Shown: positions 45,223-54,501, numbered from the stretch's first letter. The stretch is DNA of 64,000 bases from Ruminococcaceae bacterium UBA7101 (GCA_002493325.1 DKYL01000038.1:26943-90942); one strand, 5' to 3'. Notes: generated by a model not told the origin, from the sequence alone. Numbers and translations: made by a program.

Positions 45223-45251
45223 ATTTTACTATATTTTTCAATATATTGCAA
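45223..45251 (-). promoter_or_regulatory. promoter of the GH36 gene
   Basis: Minus strand TTGCAA (45251-45246), 17-base spacer, TAAAAT (45228-45223). Confidence 0.55.
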
Positions 45252-45274
45252 TGAAATGGAATTTTTGTTATTAT
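45246..45274 (+). promoter_or_regulatory. promoter of the GH20 gene
   Basis: TTGCAA (45246-45251), 17-base spacer, TATTAT (45269-45274). The -35 hexamer is the same bases, read on the other strand, as that of the divergent GH36 promoter. Confidence 0.6.
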
Positions 45275-45294
45275 GAAAGCAGTGAGGTGCTGAT

Positions 45295-46788
45295 ATGATT
45301 AAATTAATTCCAAAGCCGTTATACATCAACATAATAAATAATGAAAAACACAAAATCAACCATATTACACTTGGTGAAAGCTTGCTGAGCCGTGGGGCAA
45401 AGGATGATTTTTTATCATTCTGCAACCTTCCTCAAGGCGAGGCAAATATAATATTTGAAACAGACAGCAGCCTTGAGGATGAAGAATATACAATCATAAC
45501 AGGTGAAAAAACAGTTATAGCCGCAGCAGGTATGGCAGGTCAGCTTTATGCCCTGCAAACCCTTAAGCAAATTCTTTTGCAGTATAATTATGCTATTCCT
45601 CAAATTGAAATAAAGGATAAGCCAAAATATAAAATACGCGGTTTTATGCTGGATGTGGGAAGATACTTTTTCTCCGTCGACGATGTTAAGCTGATGATAA
45701 GAAAAATGGCTGCACACAAGCTCAATTTCTTTCATTTTCATCTGACCGAGGATCAGGGTTGGAGAATTGAAATAAAAAAATATCCCCTGCTTACGGAAAA
45801 AGGGTCAATGCGTGCCAAAACCAATTTCAACAGCAAGCCCCACGGCGGATTTTACACACAGCAGGAAATCAAAGAAATCGTCAGCTATGCACACGATTTT
45901 AACATCAAGGTTATGCCTGAATTTGACATACCCGGTCACAGCCGTTCAGCCATTGCCTGCTACAAGGATTTAACCTGCTTCCCCCGTGATTTGCCTGTTG
46001 CCGACCACTGGGGCGTAAAGCACGACGTTCTTTGTGTGGGAAAGGAAAGCACCATTCAGTTTGTAAAGGATGTTATTGATGAAATGTGCGAGCTTTTCCC
46101 CGACGGATATTTCCATATCGGCGGTGATGAGGTCCCCAAGCACAGATGGGATTTATGCCCCCACTGCCAGGCAAAAATAAAAGAGCTTGGTTTAAAAAAC
46201 AGCGAGGATTTACAGTGTTGGTTTATGAACGAAATCAAGGAATACTGCAAATCAAAGGGCAGGCAGGTGTTTATGTGGAGCTGGGAGCTCAAGGACGAAG
46301 GTACGCTTGACACGGACTTAGGCTTTACAAAATGCGGCGAAATGAACACAGGTGACAGACCCTTTATTGACACAAGCTCAAAGGCATATTACATTGATTT
46401 GCCCTATGGCTACATAAGCCTTAAGGACACCGCAGAGCACAAGCCGTTTGAAGGCAACTGCCTTGGTGTGGAAACAACACTATGGACAGAATATGTGCCT
46501 GATATGAAAAAGGCAGATTTAATGACCTTCCCCCGACTGGGTGCAGCCTGTGAAACAGCGTGGTATGGTAAATGCGGCTGGAACAGCTTTGAGCCAAGGC
46601 TTGACTTTTACTATTCATACCTTGACAAAATGAACTGGGGCTACGCAAAGCCCGATATGGCAAATCCGAACAGCCTGAGAGGCAGGGCGCAGGTGCTTTG
46701 GTTTGAACGCAGACAGCTTGCCTGGGAGGGACTGACCAATATTTTTGATGATAAAAAAATAGAAAAAATTGCAAAATCGAAGAAATAA
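45295..46788 (+). CDS. beta-N-acetylhexosaminidase (GH20)
   Basis: 497 residues. A small N-terminal alpha/beta domain is followed by the TIM barrel with RGFMLDVGRYFFSVDDVK, FHFHLTEDQGWRIEIKKYP, MPEFDIPGHSRSA, and the catalytic pair in FHIGGDEVPKHRW (Asp-Glu at about 278-279). It removes terminal GlcNAc or GalNAc from glycans. No signal peptide: intracellular processing of imported oligosaccharides is likely. GAGGTG precedes the ATG. Along with the divergent GH36 gene it suggests use of mucin- or glycolipid-type sugars. Confidence 0.93.
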   Translation: MIKLIPKPLYINIINNEKHKINHITLGESLLSRGAKDDFLSFCNLPQGEANIIFETDSSLEDEEYTIITGEKTVIAAAGMAGQLYALQTLKQILLQYNYAIPQIEIKDKPKYKIRGFMLDVGRYFFSVDDVKLMIRKMAAHKLNFFHFHLTEDQGWRIEIKKYPLLTEKGSMRAKTNFNSKPHGGFYTQQEIKEIVSYAHDFNIKVMPEFDIPGHSRSAIACYKDLTCFPRDLPVADHWGVKHDVLCVGKESTIQFVKDVIDEMCELFPDGYFHIGGDEVPKHRWDLCPHCQAKIKELGLKNSEDLQCWFMNEIKEYCKSKGRQVFMWSWELKDEGTLDTDLGFTKCGEMNTGDRPFIDTSSKAYYIDLPYGYISLKDTAEHKPFEGNCLGVETTLWTEYVPDMKKADLMTFPRLGAACETAWYGKCGWNSFEPRLDFYYSYLDKMNWGYAKPDMANPNSLRGRAQVLWFERRQLAWEGLTNIFDDKKIEKIAKSKK

Positions 46789-46794
46789 TTGCAC

Positions 46795-46830
46795 AAAACA
46801 GCAGGCGGTTTCCCGCCTGCTGTTTTTTGT
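46795..46830 (+). terminator. terminator after the GH20 gene
   Basis: AAAACAGCAGGCGG (46795-46808) and CCGCCTGCTGTTTT (46813-46826) form a 14-bp perfect stem with a TTTC loop and T run. Confidence 0.93.
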
Positions 46831-46885
46831 TATGTGTGTGTTTAGAAAATCTGATGTCAATTATTATTGTGATTTTGGTTAATTC

Positions 46886-49480
46886 TTAGTTTATCTCCTC
46901 CTTCAATGTTTCAACAATACTGTCGTTTTTAATTTTATGAACCGAGTAAATCATAGTCATACCGACCACAACAAACACAGCCCCTATTACCGCAAGGTAC
47001 ATCAGCCAGTTGATTTCAAAAGGAATCATATCCTCACCGAGTGCTTTATTGATGCCAAAGCTTACAAGAGCACTTATAGGCAGTGCAAACACCAGAGCCT
47101 TTAACCCATAAAAAGCACTTTCAAGAACAACCATTTTATTGAAACCGCTTGGTGTGATACCCACGGATTTGAACATTGCAAACTCCTTTTTACGCAGCAT
47201 GGTGCTGTTTGAAATGGTATTGATAATATTGAACAGTGTGATAAGAGAAATAAGTGCGATGAAGCCGTAAACAAATACCTGCATTACAAACATAATTGTA
47301 TTCATCATCTGGAACTGCTCAATCGTATCAACAATAAATGCTTCGCCGAAGTCATTTGTGTCAAAAACATTTTTAATATCATCATAAACCTGCTCGTGCT
47401 GTGTTGTTTCAACACCTAAATTATAGGAAAGATCACCTTTATCAAAACCGTCATAGATAACATTCTTATAAACGCTGACAGGCACATAAGCAGAAATACT
47501 GCTAACAGGGTTTAAGCCGAGAACATAATTATCCTGGTCATAATCAACAAAGCCTGCTATTTCAACATCACATTTGTGATCTTCATTCATATTATCAAAG
47601 AAATCAAATTTTGTGCCGATAATTTTTTCATCAAATACCTTTGATGTATTTTCCTTATGATTTACGTTATTCATTAACAGAATCTTTGCTTCACCATTAT
47701 AAAACTGCTTGTAATCAATATGATTATCCTGACAAAGCTTATTGAAATCCTCATCATCAATGCCGTTAATCATAAAGTATTTTTTATCATTGAACAGCTT
47801 GCTGTATTTGCTTGTAAGATTTTCCTTTTTGCAAACGGCTTCACTGACTGATTCTGATATCAGCGGATCATCCGTTTTTTCCGAGCAAAGATTGAAGGTT
47901 GAACAGTTTATGCTGTAATATTTATCAACATGATTAATATTTTTAAGCTCTTTCGTAACCGCATCATAATGCTGCTGATTTAATGTAATCGAAAGCTGAT
48001 AAGGGAAATCAGCACTCATATCACCTGCCTGCATGAATATCTGGCAGAAATAGTTGCAGCTTAAAAACAGGATGACCGAAAGTGCAATGGATGCGGTAAT
48101 TACTCTTGCTTTTCTTCCGTTTCGCTTGAGATTTTTATTAGCCAGCTCACCCTCATAACCAAAAATAGTTCTGATAATTTTAGGCGATTTCAGGCTTTTC
48201 GCCTTAATCTTTATCTCCTGCCTTTGTCTGATAGCATCAATGGGGGTAACTGAGGATGCTTTTCTTGACGGAATAAAGGAGGAGATAAAGATTGTAAGCA
48301 CACTGAACAAAACGATACCGACAATTGCCCAAAGCGGAACAACAACATCAAAGGAAGTATTGCTTTCATTCATACCGTTAATCATTCCTGTTGAAATGAT
48401 TTTTCCGCCCACTGCTTTAAGCGTGATACCTATACCTGCTATACCTGAAAGAATACCCACAGGTATTCCGATTGCACCGAGGATGATACCCTCATAATAG
48501 GCTGACATTTTCTTCTGTACCTTTGTAGCACCCACACTTGCCAGCATACCGAGATAGCGGACACGCTCGTTAATGGACATGGCAAAGGAGTTGTAAATCA
48601 GCACAACCGATGCAATCATAATGATAATAAGAATGATGAGTACAATCGGCAGAAGGCTGAAAACGGAGCTGTTAGGGTCAATAGCAAGCTTTGACGCAAG
48701 GTATTCACTGTTTTTATTCCAATCCGTTATATTATGCTCCTTAACAATATCCTTAATTACATTAACGGATTTATAATTAACCGTTTTAAGATTAGCCGTA
48801 GCCGTAACAACTTCACCGTCAGCAAGCTTAAGCTCAGACATATTAAGTCCTCTTATAATGCTGTACTGAGCTGTCGGCGGATTATCCTTAAGTATGGCAG
48901 TAATTTTAAATTCGCCGATTTCTTCAACGGAAAATTCTTCTTCACCTGAAAAATAACTGCCTCTGACCTCCATTTTCTCACCGCCGTCAATCGTATAACG
49001 AAGACCCAGCGGAATGGAAACGGTGTCACCTATTTTCCAGTCAAGCTTATTCAAATCAATAAGCTCCTGCTCAACAGCAATTTCTCTGCTGTTCTGCGGC
49101 AGCTCACCCTCATAATCACCGATTACCATCTGCTTGAGGTTAATCGGGTCACCGCAGTAAACCTCACCTGTTCCGGCACGGGAGGAGCTTTTCTTCTCAA
49201 GCTGGTATGATGGTGAAAACAGTTTGCTTTCAACGCCGACAGCACTCAGTCTGTCATCCTTTTTCAGCTCTTCAAGCTGTTTGGCATCCACATCAAAAAC
49301 AACATCCTTGTGACCCATCTGCATATATGCAATAGTGCCCTCAAGATTTAAAAAGGATGCCATGGCTACAAATACGGCTGTAATCATTGCAACAGAAACA
49401 ATGATACCCATTGTTGTAATTACGGATCTTCCCTTGTTTTCTTTCAGATGACGAAGGGTTAATTTATTAACGATATTCAC
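46886..49480 (-). CDS. ABC transporter permease, FtsX/MacB-like
   Basis: 864 residues with an N-terminal helix (about 18-45), a large extracytoplasmic domain (about 50-270), three helices of the first FtsX domain (about 270-410, with NERVRYLGMLASVGATKVQKK), a linker, another extracytoplasmic domain (about 490-730) and a second FtsX domain (about 735-850, RKKEFAMFKSVGITPSGFNKM). Such permeases work with an ATPase in antimicrobial-peptide sensing and resistance or in lipoprotein/peptide release. It starts with GTG and overlaps the ATPase gene by 14 bases. Confidence 0.9.
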   Translation of the reverse strand: MNIVNKLTLRHLKENKGRSVITTMGIIVSVAMITAVFVAMASFLNLEGTIAYMQMGHKDVVFDVDAKQLEELKKDDRLSAVGVESKLFSPSYQLEKKSSSRAGTGEVYCGDPINLKQMVIGDYEGELPQNSREIAVEQELIDLNKLDWKIGDTVSIPLGLRYTIDGGEKMEVRGSYFSGEEEFSVEEIGEFKITAILKDNPPTAQYSIIRGLNMSELKLADGEVVTATANLKTVNYKSVNVIKDIVKEHNITDWNKNSEYLASKLAIDPNSSVFSLLPIVLIILIIIMIASVVLIYNSFAMSINERVRYLGMLASVGATKVQKKMSAYYEGIILGAIGIPVGILSGIAGIGITLKAVGGKIISTGMINGMNESNTSFDVVVPLWAIVGIVLFSVLTIFISSFIPSRKASSVTPIDAIRQRQEIKIKAKSLKSPKIIRTIFGYEGELANKNLKRNGRKARVITASIALSVILFLSCNYFCQIFMQAGDMSADFPYQLSITLNQQHYDAVTKELKNINHVDKYYSINCSTFNLCSEKTDDPLISESVSEAVCKKENLTSKYSKLFNDKKYFMINGIDDEDFNKLCQDNHIDYKQFYNGEAKILLMNNVNHKENTSKVFDEKIIGTKFDFFDNMNEDHKCDVEIAGFVDYDQDNYVLGLNPVSSISAYVPVSVYKNVIYDGFDKGDLSYNLGVETTQHEQVYDDIKNVFDTNDFGEAFIVDTIEQFQMMNTIMFVMQVFVYGFIALISLITLFNIINTISNSTMLRKKEFAMFKSVGITPSGFNKMVVLESAFYGLKALVFALPISALVSFGINKALGEDMIPFEINWLMYLAVIGAVFVVVGMTMIYSVHKIKNDSIVETLKEEIN

Positions 49481-50165
49481 CCATTCTCACCTCATCTCTT
49501 GTAATTTTGCCGTCTTCAATGGAAATAACTCTGTCGGCTGCCAGTGCAATTTTTTCATCGTGTGTAATAATAATAACGGTCTGCTTCTGCTCTTTATTGA
49601 ATTTTCTGAGCAGTGTGATAATTTCCTTACTGTTTTCACTGTCAAGGTTGCCTGTGGGCTCATCGGCAAGGAGCAATGCAGGATTATTGACAAGGGCTCT
49701 GCCGATGGATACTCTCTGCTGCTGACCGCCTGAAAGCTGGTTTGGCAAATGTGTAAGTCTTTTGGAAAGACCCAGCTTTTCAATCAGACTATCGGTAATC
49801 CGTTTGTCAGGCTTTCTGCCGTCAAGCAGCAGCGGAAGGGTTAAATTTTCCTCAACAGTTAAAATCGGAATTAAGTTATAGAACTGATAAATAAGCCCGA
49901 TTTGTCTGCGCCTGAAAATAGCCAGTGCTGTTTCGTTGAGTGTTGAAATGTCAGTATTGTTGATAATAACCTGACCGCTTGTGGGCGTGTCAACACCGCC
50001 GAGAATATGCAGCATTGTTGACTTGCCCGAGCCTGACGGACCGATAATTGCCACAAACTCACCCTGTTCAACACTGAAGGATACATTGTCAAGGGCTTTA
50101 ACCATTGTGTCACCCTTACCATAGGTTTTAGATAAATTTTTAACTTCAAGAATTTTCATTTTCAT
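49467..50165 (-). CDS. ABC transporter ATP-binding protein (MacB/LolD type)
   Basis: 232 residues. Walker A GPSGSGKST at about 40, Q-loop YQFYNLIPILT, signature LSGGQQQRVSIGRAL at about 142, Walker B LLLADEPTGNLDSE and switch His in IIITHDEKIA. The GNLDSE and YQFYNL elements are those of the MacB/Bce group, agreeing with its FtsX partner. ATG at 50165 follows AAGGAG. No adjacent two-component system was found. Confidence 0.94.
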   Translation of the reverse strand: MKMKILEVKNLSKTYGKGDTMVKALDNVSFSVEQGEFVAIIGPSGSGKSTMLHILGGVDTPTSGQVIINNTDISTLNETALAIFRRRQIGLIYQFYNLIPILTVEENLTLPLLLDGRKPDKRITDSLIEKLGLSKRLTHLPNQLSGGQQQRVSIGRALVNNPALLLADEPTGNLDSENSKEIITLLRKFNKEQKQTVIIITHDEKIALAADRVISIEDGKITRDEVRMGEYR

Positions 50166-50240
50166 TTATCTCCTTTCGTTCTTCGCATAATAAAGAGTCA
50201 TCGTTTATGTGATTTCCCTTTCTGTCTGTTATTCTAATTT

Positions 50241-50284
50241 GTCAACCTTACAGACAGGTGACTTTTAAATTACAATTTTGTCAC
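50241..50284. promoter_or_regulatory. dyad half-sites upstream of the ABC pair
   Basis: GTGAC (50258-50262) and GTCAC (50280-50284) form an inverted repeat with 22 bases between centres, about two turns, and a third GTCA lies at 50241. They sit 80 to 120 bases before the ATPase start, next to a weak TAGAAT on the minus strand: possible response-regulator site. Confidence 0.35.
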
Positions 50285-50369
50285 TTACATCATAGCACAA
50301 AAAGTCAAGCATTGCATAAAATTATGTGATATACTTTTCAATATAAAGCAGGCACAGGAAAAATTTTAC

Positions 50370-50398
50370 TTGCAAAATGCATTTTACTGTGTTATGCT
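50370..50398 (+). promoter_or_regulatory. promoter of the small peptide/ABC locus
   Basis: TTGCAA (50370-50375), 17-base spacer, TATGCT (50393-50398), 39 bases before the peptide ATG. Confidence 0.65.
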
Positions 50399-50437
50399 GA
50401 ATTTATTATAATCAAATTTACAGGAGGTGAACATAGT

Positions 50438-50545
50438 ATGACAAATAAATTGACTTATTCAATCGACCCTATCCAGATGCCCCAGCAGAAAAAAGATAAC
50501 TCAAAATACCAATTTGCCGAAAATGTTCACCCATATACTGTGTGA
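50438..50545 (+). CDS. predicted 35-residue peptide upstream of two ABC exporters
   Basis: Not recognised. ATG at 50438 lies eight bases after a strong AGGAGGTG, and a 17-bp-spaced promoter is upstream, so translation is likely. The peptide begins MTNKLTYSIDPIQ, has a lysine-rich middle (QQKKDNSKY) and ends FAENVHPYTV; it has no cysteine and no signal peptide or membrane helix. An intrinsic terminator begins 21 bases after its stop, then an ABC exporter gene. It may be an exported peptide precursor without a classical leader, or a leader peptide controlling read-through at the terminator. Confidence 0.65.
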   Translation: MTNKLTYSIDPIQMPQQKKDNSKYQFAENVHPYTV

Positions 50546-50566
50546 GCGTTTAACTTGTCCTATTTT

Positions 50567-50595
50567 GACCCGACAGATTGCCGGGTCTTTTTTTA
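50567..50595 (+). terminator. terminator between the peptide and ABC genes
   Basis: GACCCG (50567-50572) and CGGGTC (50582-50587), 9-base loop, then eight T. The stem is short (6 bp), so partial read-through into the transporter genes is expected. Confidence 0.8.
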
Positions 50596-50619
50596 TTCTT
50601 TTACAAATGAGGTGACACA

Positions 50620-52425
50620 ATGAGAATCGTTAATCTTAAGGACCATAAAAAGGTTCCTGTTTTCAAAAACATAAACTATGCCGTAAAAATGATATGGCAG
50701 GCAGATAAAATGCTGCTTTCAGGCTATATCCTCGGCAGAACGGCTGAAAATATTTTTTCACTGTTCATACAAAACATCCTGTTTTTAAAGGTGCTTTTAA
50801 CTGCAATTGACGGTGAACGTGACTTTAAGGTGTATGTTAAATACCTTATTCTGTTTTTAATTGCATCTGTCATTACCAAGGCTTTGAGCTGGATTGGCAA
50901 CTACCTGCACCAGTATTCAACCAAAAGAGTGCTCAAAAGGCTCAACAACAAAATATTCGACAAGGCAGGTCAGCTTGACATCAGCTGCTACGAAGACCCT
51001 GCATTTTATGACAAATACCAAAGGGCAACCCTTGTTCTGCAATACGGATATTTTGATATACTTTGCTTTGACATTGCCTATATTATCGGCTGTCTGCTGT
51101 CCTTTGCCTTTGTTGTGGCAACCGTAACCATAATTGACCCGATGTATCTTCTGTTCCTGCTGCCTGTGATATTTGTTTTTGCCATTGAAATGTCCAAAAG
51201 CCGCTGTGTTTATGAGCGTGATTTGCAGATGACAACAAATAACAGAATAAAAGCATATATCCAGAGGACTGTATTTTTAAAGGACTTTTCAAAGGATATG
51301 CGCACCTCGAATATTTTTGCGGTGCTGATGAAACGCTTTGACAGAGCGATAAGCTCAAATATTGAAATACTGAAAAAATACGGCTTTAAGCTTTTTATTT
51401 ACAGTATGGTAAGCTCCCTTTTCAGTGAGTTCATACCGATTATAGGCACATATGCCGTTGCAGGCTATCAGTTTATCCACACAAACAAAATGACAATATC
51501 GGGCTTTTCCGTGGTATTATCCTCCATCAATTCTGTCAGAAACGCAACAATGGACATTGCCGAATGCTTTGACGAGCTGAGCCAGATGGCTCTTTATTTT
51601 CAGAATTTAAAGGACTTTTTTGAATATGAGCCAAAAATCGTGTCAGGCTCAAAAAAGGCGGGCGCATTCGAGAGCCTTGAGCTGAAAAATGTATCCTTCA
51701 AATATCCCGGTGCAAAGGAAAACTCACTCAGCCATATCAGCTTAAAAATCAATAAGGGTGATACCATTGCAGTTGTCGGCATTAACGGTGCAGGCAAATC
51801 CACACTGGTCAAGCTGCTGCTGAGATTTTACGATGTTACAGAGGGTGAAATCCTATATAATGGTATAAACATTAAGGAATATGATATTGACTCACTAAGG
51901 GACAAATTCGGAACTGTTTTTCAGGATTACAAGAACTTTGCCATTTCTGTTTTTGAAAATGTGATCTGCCACAGGTGTGATGAGGAGGATAAGGAAATTG
52001 CAAAGAACGCTTTAATCCAAAGCGGTGTGTGGGATAAAATCACCACCTTCTCAAACGGCGGTGACACCCTGTTAACACGAGAGTTTGATGAAAACGGGGC
52101 AGGACTTTCAGGCGGTGAAAATCAGAAGGTTTCAACCGCAAGACTGTTTGCCAAGGATTTTGACCTTGCCATACTTGACGAGCCAAGCTCTGCCCTTGAC
52201 CCCATTGCCGAATATAAGATGTATGAAAATCTGATTTCAGCCACAGAAAACAAAACCGTTATTTACATATCACACAGGCTTTCAAGCGCTGTTTTATCCG
52301 ACAAAATTTATGTTTTAAGCGGCGGACAAATCATTGAAAGCGGTAATCATAATGAGCTTATGGCACAGCAGGGCGAATATGCAAAGATGTTCAGCCTGCA
52401 GTCCAGAAGCTATAGCATAGAATAG
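50620..52425 (+). CDS. ABC exporter half-transporter 1 (TMD-NBD)
   Basis: 601 residues: six-helix type IV exporter domain (about 30-320) and an ATPase domain with Walker A GINGAGKST (about 387), signature LSGGENQKVSTARLF (about 495), Walker B LAILDEPSSALDP (about 518) and switch His in ISHRLSS. All catalytic elements look intact. No C39 peptidase domain is fused, so it does not cleave a double-glycine leader. It probably forms a heterodimer with the next ABC gene. Its final three codons and stop lie in the terminal repeat of the element at 52412. Confidence 0.9.
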   Translation: MRIVNLKDHKKVPVFKNINYAVKMIWQADKMLLSGYILGRTAENIFSLFIQNILFLKVLLTAIDGERDFKVYVKYLILFLIASVITKALSWIGNYLHQYSTKRVLKRLNNKIFDKAGQLDISCYEDPAFYDKYQRATLVLQYGYFDILCFDIAYIIGCLLSFAFVVATVTIIDPMYLLFLLPVIFVFAIEMSKSRCVYERDLQMTTNNRIKAYIQRTVFLKDFSKDMRTSNIFAVLMKRFDRAISSNIEILKKYGFKLFIYSMVSSLFSEFIPIIGTYAVAGYQFIHTNKMTISGFSVVLSSINSVRNATMDIAECFDELSQMALYFQNLKDFFEYEPKIVSGSKKAGAFESLELKNVSFKYPGAKENSLSHISLKINKGDTIAVVGINGAGKSTLVKLLLRFYDVTEGEILYNGINIKEYDIDSLRDKFGTVFQDYKNFAISVFENVICHRCDEEDKEIAKNALIQSGVWDKITTFSNGGDTLLTREFDENGAGLSGGENQKVSTARLFAKDFDLAILDEPSSALDPIAEYKMYENLISATENKTVIYISHRLSSAVLSDKIYVLSGGQIIESGNHNELMAQQGEYAKMFSLQSRSYSIE

Positions 52426-52688
52426 TCGAACACAATATGCCGAAAACTTGTTTTTGTGACGAATTTTCGCGTTTTTACTGTTGAAAGGCGTCAGCCTTTC
52501 TGCCATCTCAAACACAAAAATTCATTCACAACTCCGGCGTTTTCGGTGCAAGCAGTTTAAAATAGACATATTTTTGATGAAACAAGGCACAAAATCGATG
52601 GCATACTGCCGTATGGCAAGATTTTTAACGCAGTTTCTGCGGAAATAGGTCATTTTAAACCATATCGGTTTCGACTATCCTATGCTAT
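52412..52688. mobile_element. MITE-like element between the two ABC genes
   Basis: 277 bases bounded by 19-bp inverted repeats: 52412-52430 reads ATAGCATAGAATAGTCGAA, and the reverse complement of 52670-52688 differs at one base. A further ATATG lies symmetrically inside both ends. The interior has no reading frame but several hairpins (GAAAGGC-GTCA-GCCTTTC near 52480, CGCAG-TTT-CTGCG near 52635). The left end carries the stop codon of ABC gene 1. No target-site duplication is clear. Confidence 0.6.
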
Positions 52689-52703
52689 GAAAGGAGAGAT
52701 AGT

Positions 52704-54497
52704 ATGAAAACTAAAAAAGAAAAAACAGAGCACTCCATGCTGTCAAACATAATATACTTTTTAAAGCTGCTGTTCTCCGTTTCGCCGCTGCTGGTTATCG
52801 GCGAATGTATATGGGGCATTGTTCTTGTTCTGCCCACAAGGCTAATCAGCGTGCTTGGTGTTAAGTATATGATTGACATTGTAGCAAGCGGTGAAAATCT
52901 TAACCGATTATATATTGTAGTGGCAGTTGTTGCGGCAGTGCTTATCATCAGCAAGCTTGCGGCATGGATATTCAGGGAGTTCTTCTGGAACATTGAAAAG
53001 GAAAAGGTATATAAGGGCTTGAACGAAAAGCTCTATGCAAAGGCAAAAGCCCTTGACCTTGAATCCTATGACAATCCTGCCTTCTACAACAATTTCATTT
53101 TAACCATCGAGTCCTCATCCGACAATATTCAAAACATACTTGGTCTTGTGAGGAACTACATAGGCAACGTGGTATCGCTGATAACCATATCCTCCATCCT
53201 GTTAGCAATTGACCCTGTATGCCTTTTGATTATTCTTGTATTCGTTGGCATATTTATGCCGCTGAGCAAAAAAATCGGTGCACTGCAGATGGGCAGAAGG
53301 ATTGACAACACCAAATTTCACAGACGCAGTGACTACTTTCAAAGAATATTCTATTTGCAGGACTATGCAAAAGAGGTCAGAATGAACAACATCAAGCCCA
53401 TTCTGATAGATAACTACAATGACGCTGCCGACAAGGTTGTGGAAAACCAAAAGAAATACTGGTCAAAAATATCCATTCTCTATTTCATTCAGGATTTCGG
53501 TGTGCAGATTTTAGGCTTTATGTTTGTGCTTCCCCTTTACCTGGGCTACTGTGTGCTGATTGAAAAGTCTATATCGGCAGGTGACTTTGTTGCATCCTTC
53601 AACGGTGCATACGCCATTGCGTCCTCAATCAACTTTTTAACAGTCTGGGCATTGGCACGATTTGAAGAGCAGGGCAAAATGATTGAAAAATACCGTGAAT
53701 TTTTAAAGACAGAAACCAAAATCAACGACGGTGAAATCACAGCAAAAATCACAGAGCCTAAGGAGATAGAAATAAAAAACCTTTCCTTTACCTATCCGGG
53801 GAATACTAAGCCAACCCTTAAAAATATTAATCTGACTATAAAGCCCTATGAAAAAATTGCACTTGTGGGCTTTAACGGTGCAGGCAAAACCACGCTGACC
53901 AATTTGCTTTTAAGACTTTATGACGTAAGCGAAGGTGAAATTCTGATTGACGGCGAAAACATAAAAAATGCCACGGTAAAATCGCACCGTGACAGATTCA
54001 CTGCAGTATTTCAGGACTTTCAGATTTTCTCCTGCTCGGTTGGTGAGAACGTGGCACTTGATATTGACCCCGACAGTGACAGGGTTAACGAGGCACTGGC
54101 ACACAGCGGCTTTAACAAAAAGCTGCCAAACGGCACGGATACAGAGCTCCTGAGAGAATTTGACGACAGCGGTGTAATGCTTTCAGGCGGTGAAAGCCAG
54201 AAAATTGCAATCGCACGTGCCTTCTATAACCACTGCCCTTACATCATTCTTGACGAGCCGTCGGCAAACCTTGACCCTGTGGCAGAATACAAGCTGAACC
54301 AATCCATGCTTGAAGCTGCTGAGGATAAAACGGTTATCTTTATTTCTCACCGACTGTCAACCACAATCAATGCAGACAGAATTTTTGTTATGGAAAATGG
54401 TGAAATTATTGAAAGCGGTTCACACGCAGAGCTTATGGTGCTGAACAAAACCTATGCAAGGATGTTCAATATGCAGGCAGAAAAATATAAAGTATAA
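52704..54497 (+). CDS. ABC exporter half-transporter 2 (TMD-NBD)
   Basis: 597 residues, paralogue of the previous gene in layout: membrane domain (about 20-320) then ATPase with Walker A GFNGAGKTT (about 388), signature LSGGESQKIAIARAF (about 492), Walker B IILDEPSANLDP (about 515) and ISHRLST. Both partners have complete ATPase motifs. AAGGAGAG precedes the ATG. Together with gene 1 it probably forms a heterodimeric exporter; the substrate is unknown, with the 35-residue peptide as candidate. Confidence 0.9.
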   Translation: MKTKKEKTEHSMLSNIIYFLKLLFSVSPLLVIGECIWGIVLVLPTRLISVLGVKYMIDIVASGENLNRLYIVVAVVAAVLIISKLAAWIFREFFWNIEKEKVYKGLNEKLYAKAKALDLESYDNPAFYNNFILTIESSSDNIQNILGLVRNYIGNVVSLITISSILLAIDPVCLLIILVFVGIFMPLSKKIGALQMGRRIDNTKFHRRSDYFQRIFYLQDYAKEVRMNNIKPILIDNYNDAADKVVENQKKYWSKISILYFIQDFGVQILGFMFVLPLYLGYCVLIEKSISAGDFVASFNGAYAIASSINFLTVWALARFEEQGKMIEKYREFLKTETKINDGEITAKITEPKEIEIKNLSFTYPGNTKPTLKNINLTIKPYEKIALVGFNGAGKTTLTNLLLRLYDVSEGEILIDGENIKNATVKSHRDRFTAVFQDFQIFSCSVGENVALDIDPDSDRVNEALAHSGFNKKLPNGTDTELLREFDDSGVMLSGGESQKIAIARAFYNHCPYIILDEPSANLDPVAEYKLNQSMLEAAEDKTVIFISHRLSTTINADRIFVMENGEIIESGSHAELMVLNKTYARMFNMQAEKYKV

Positions 54498-54501
54498 ACA
54501 T

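Noticed and set aside
45195..45425. 77-codon extension of the GH36 protein
   Set aside because: It crosses the divergent promoter region and the GH20 start; AAGGAG before 45194 gives the real start.
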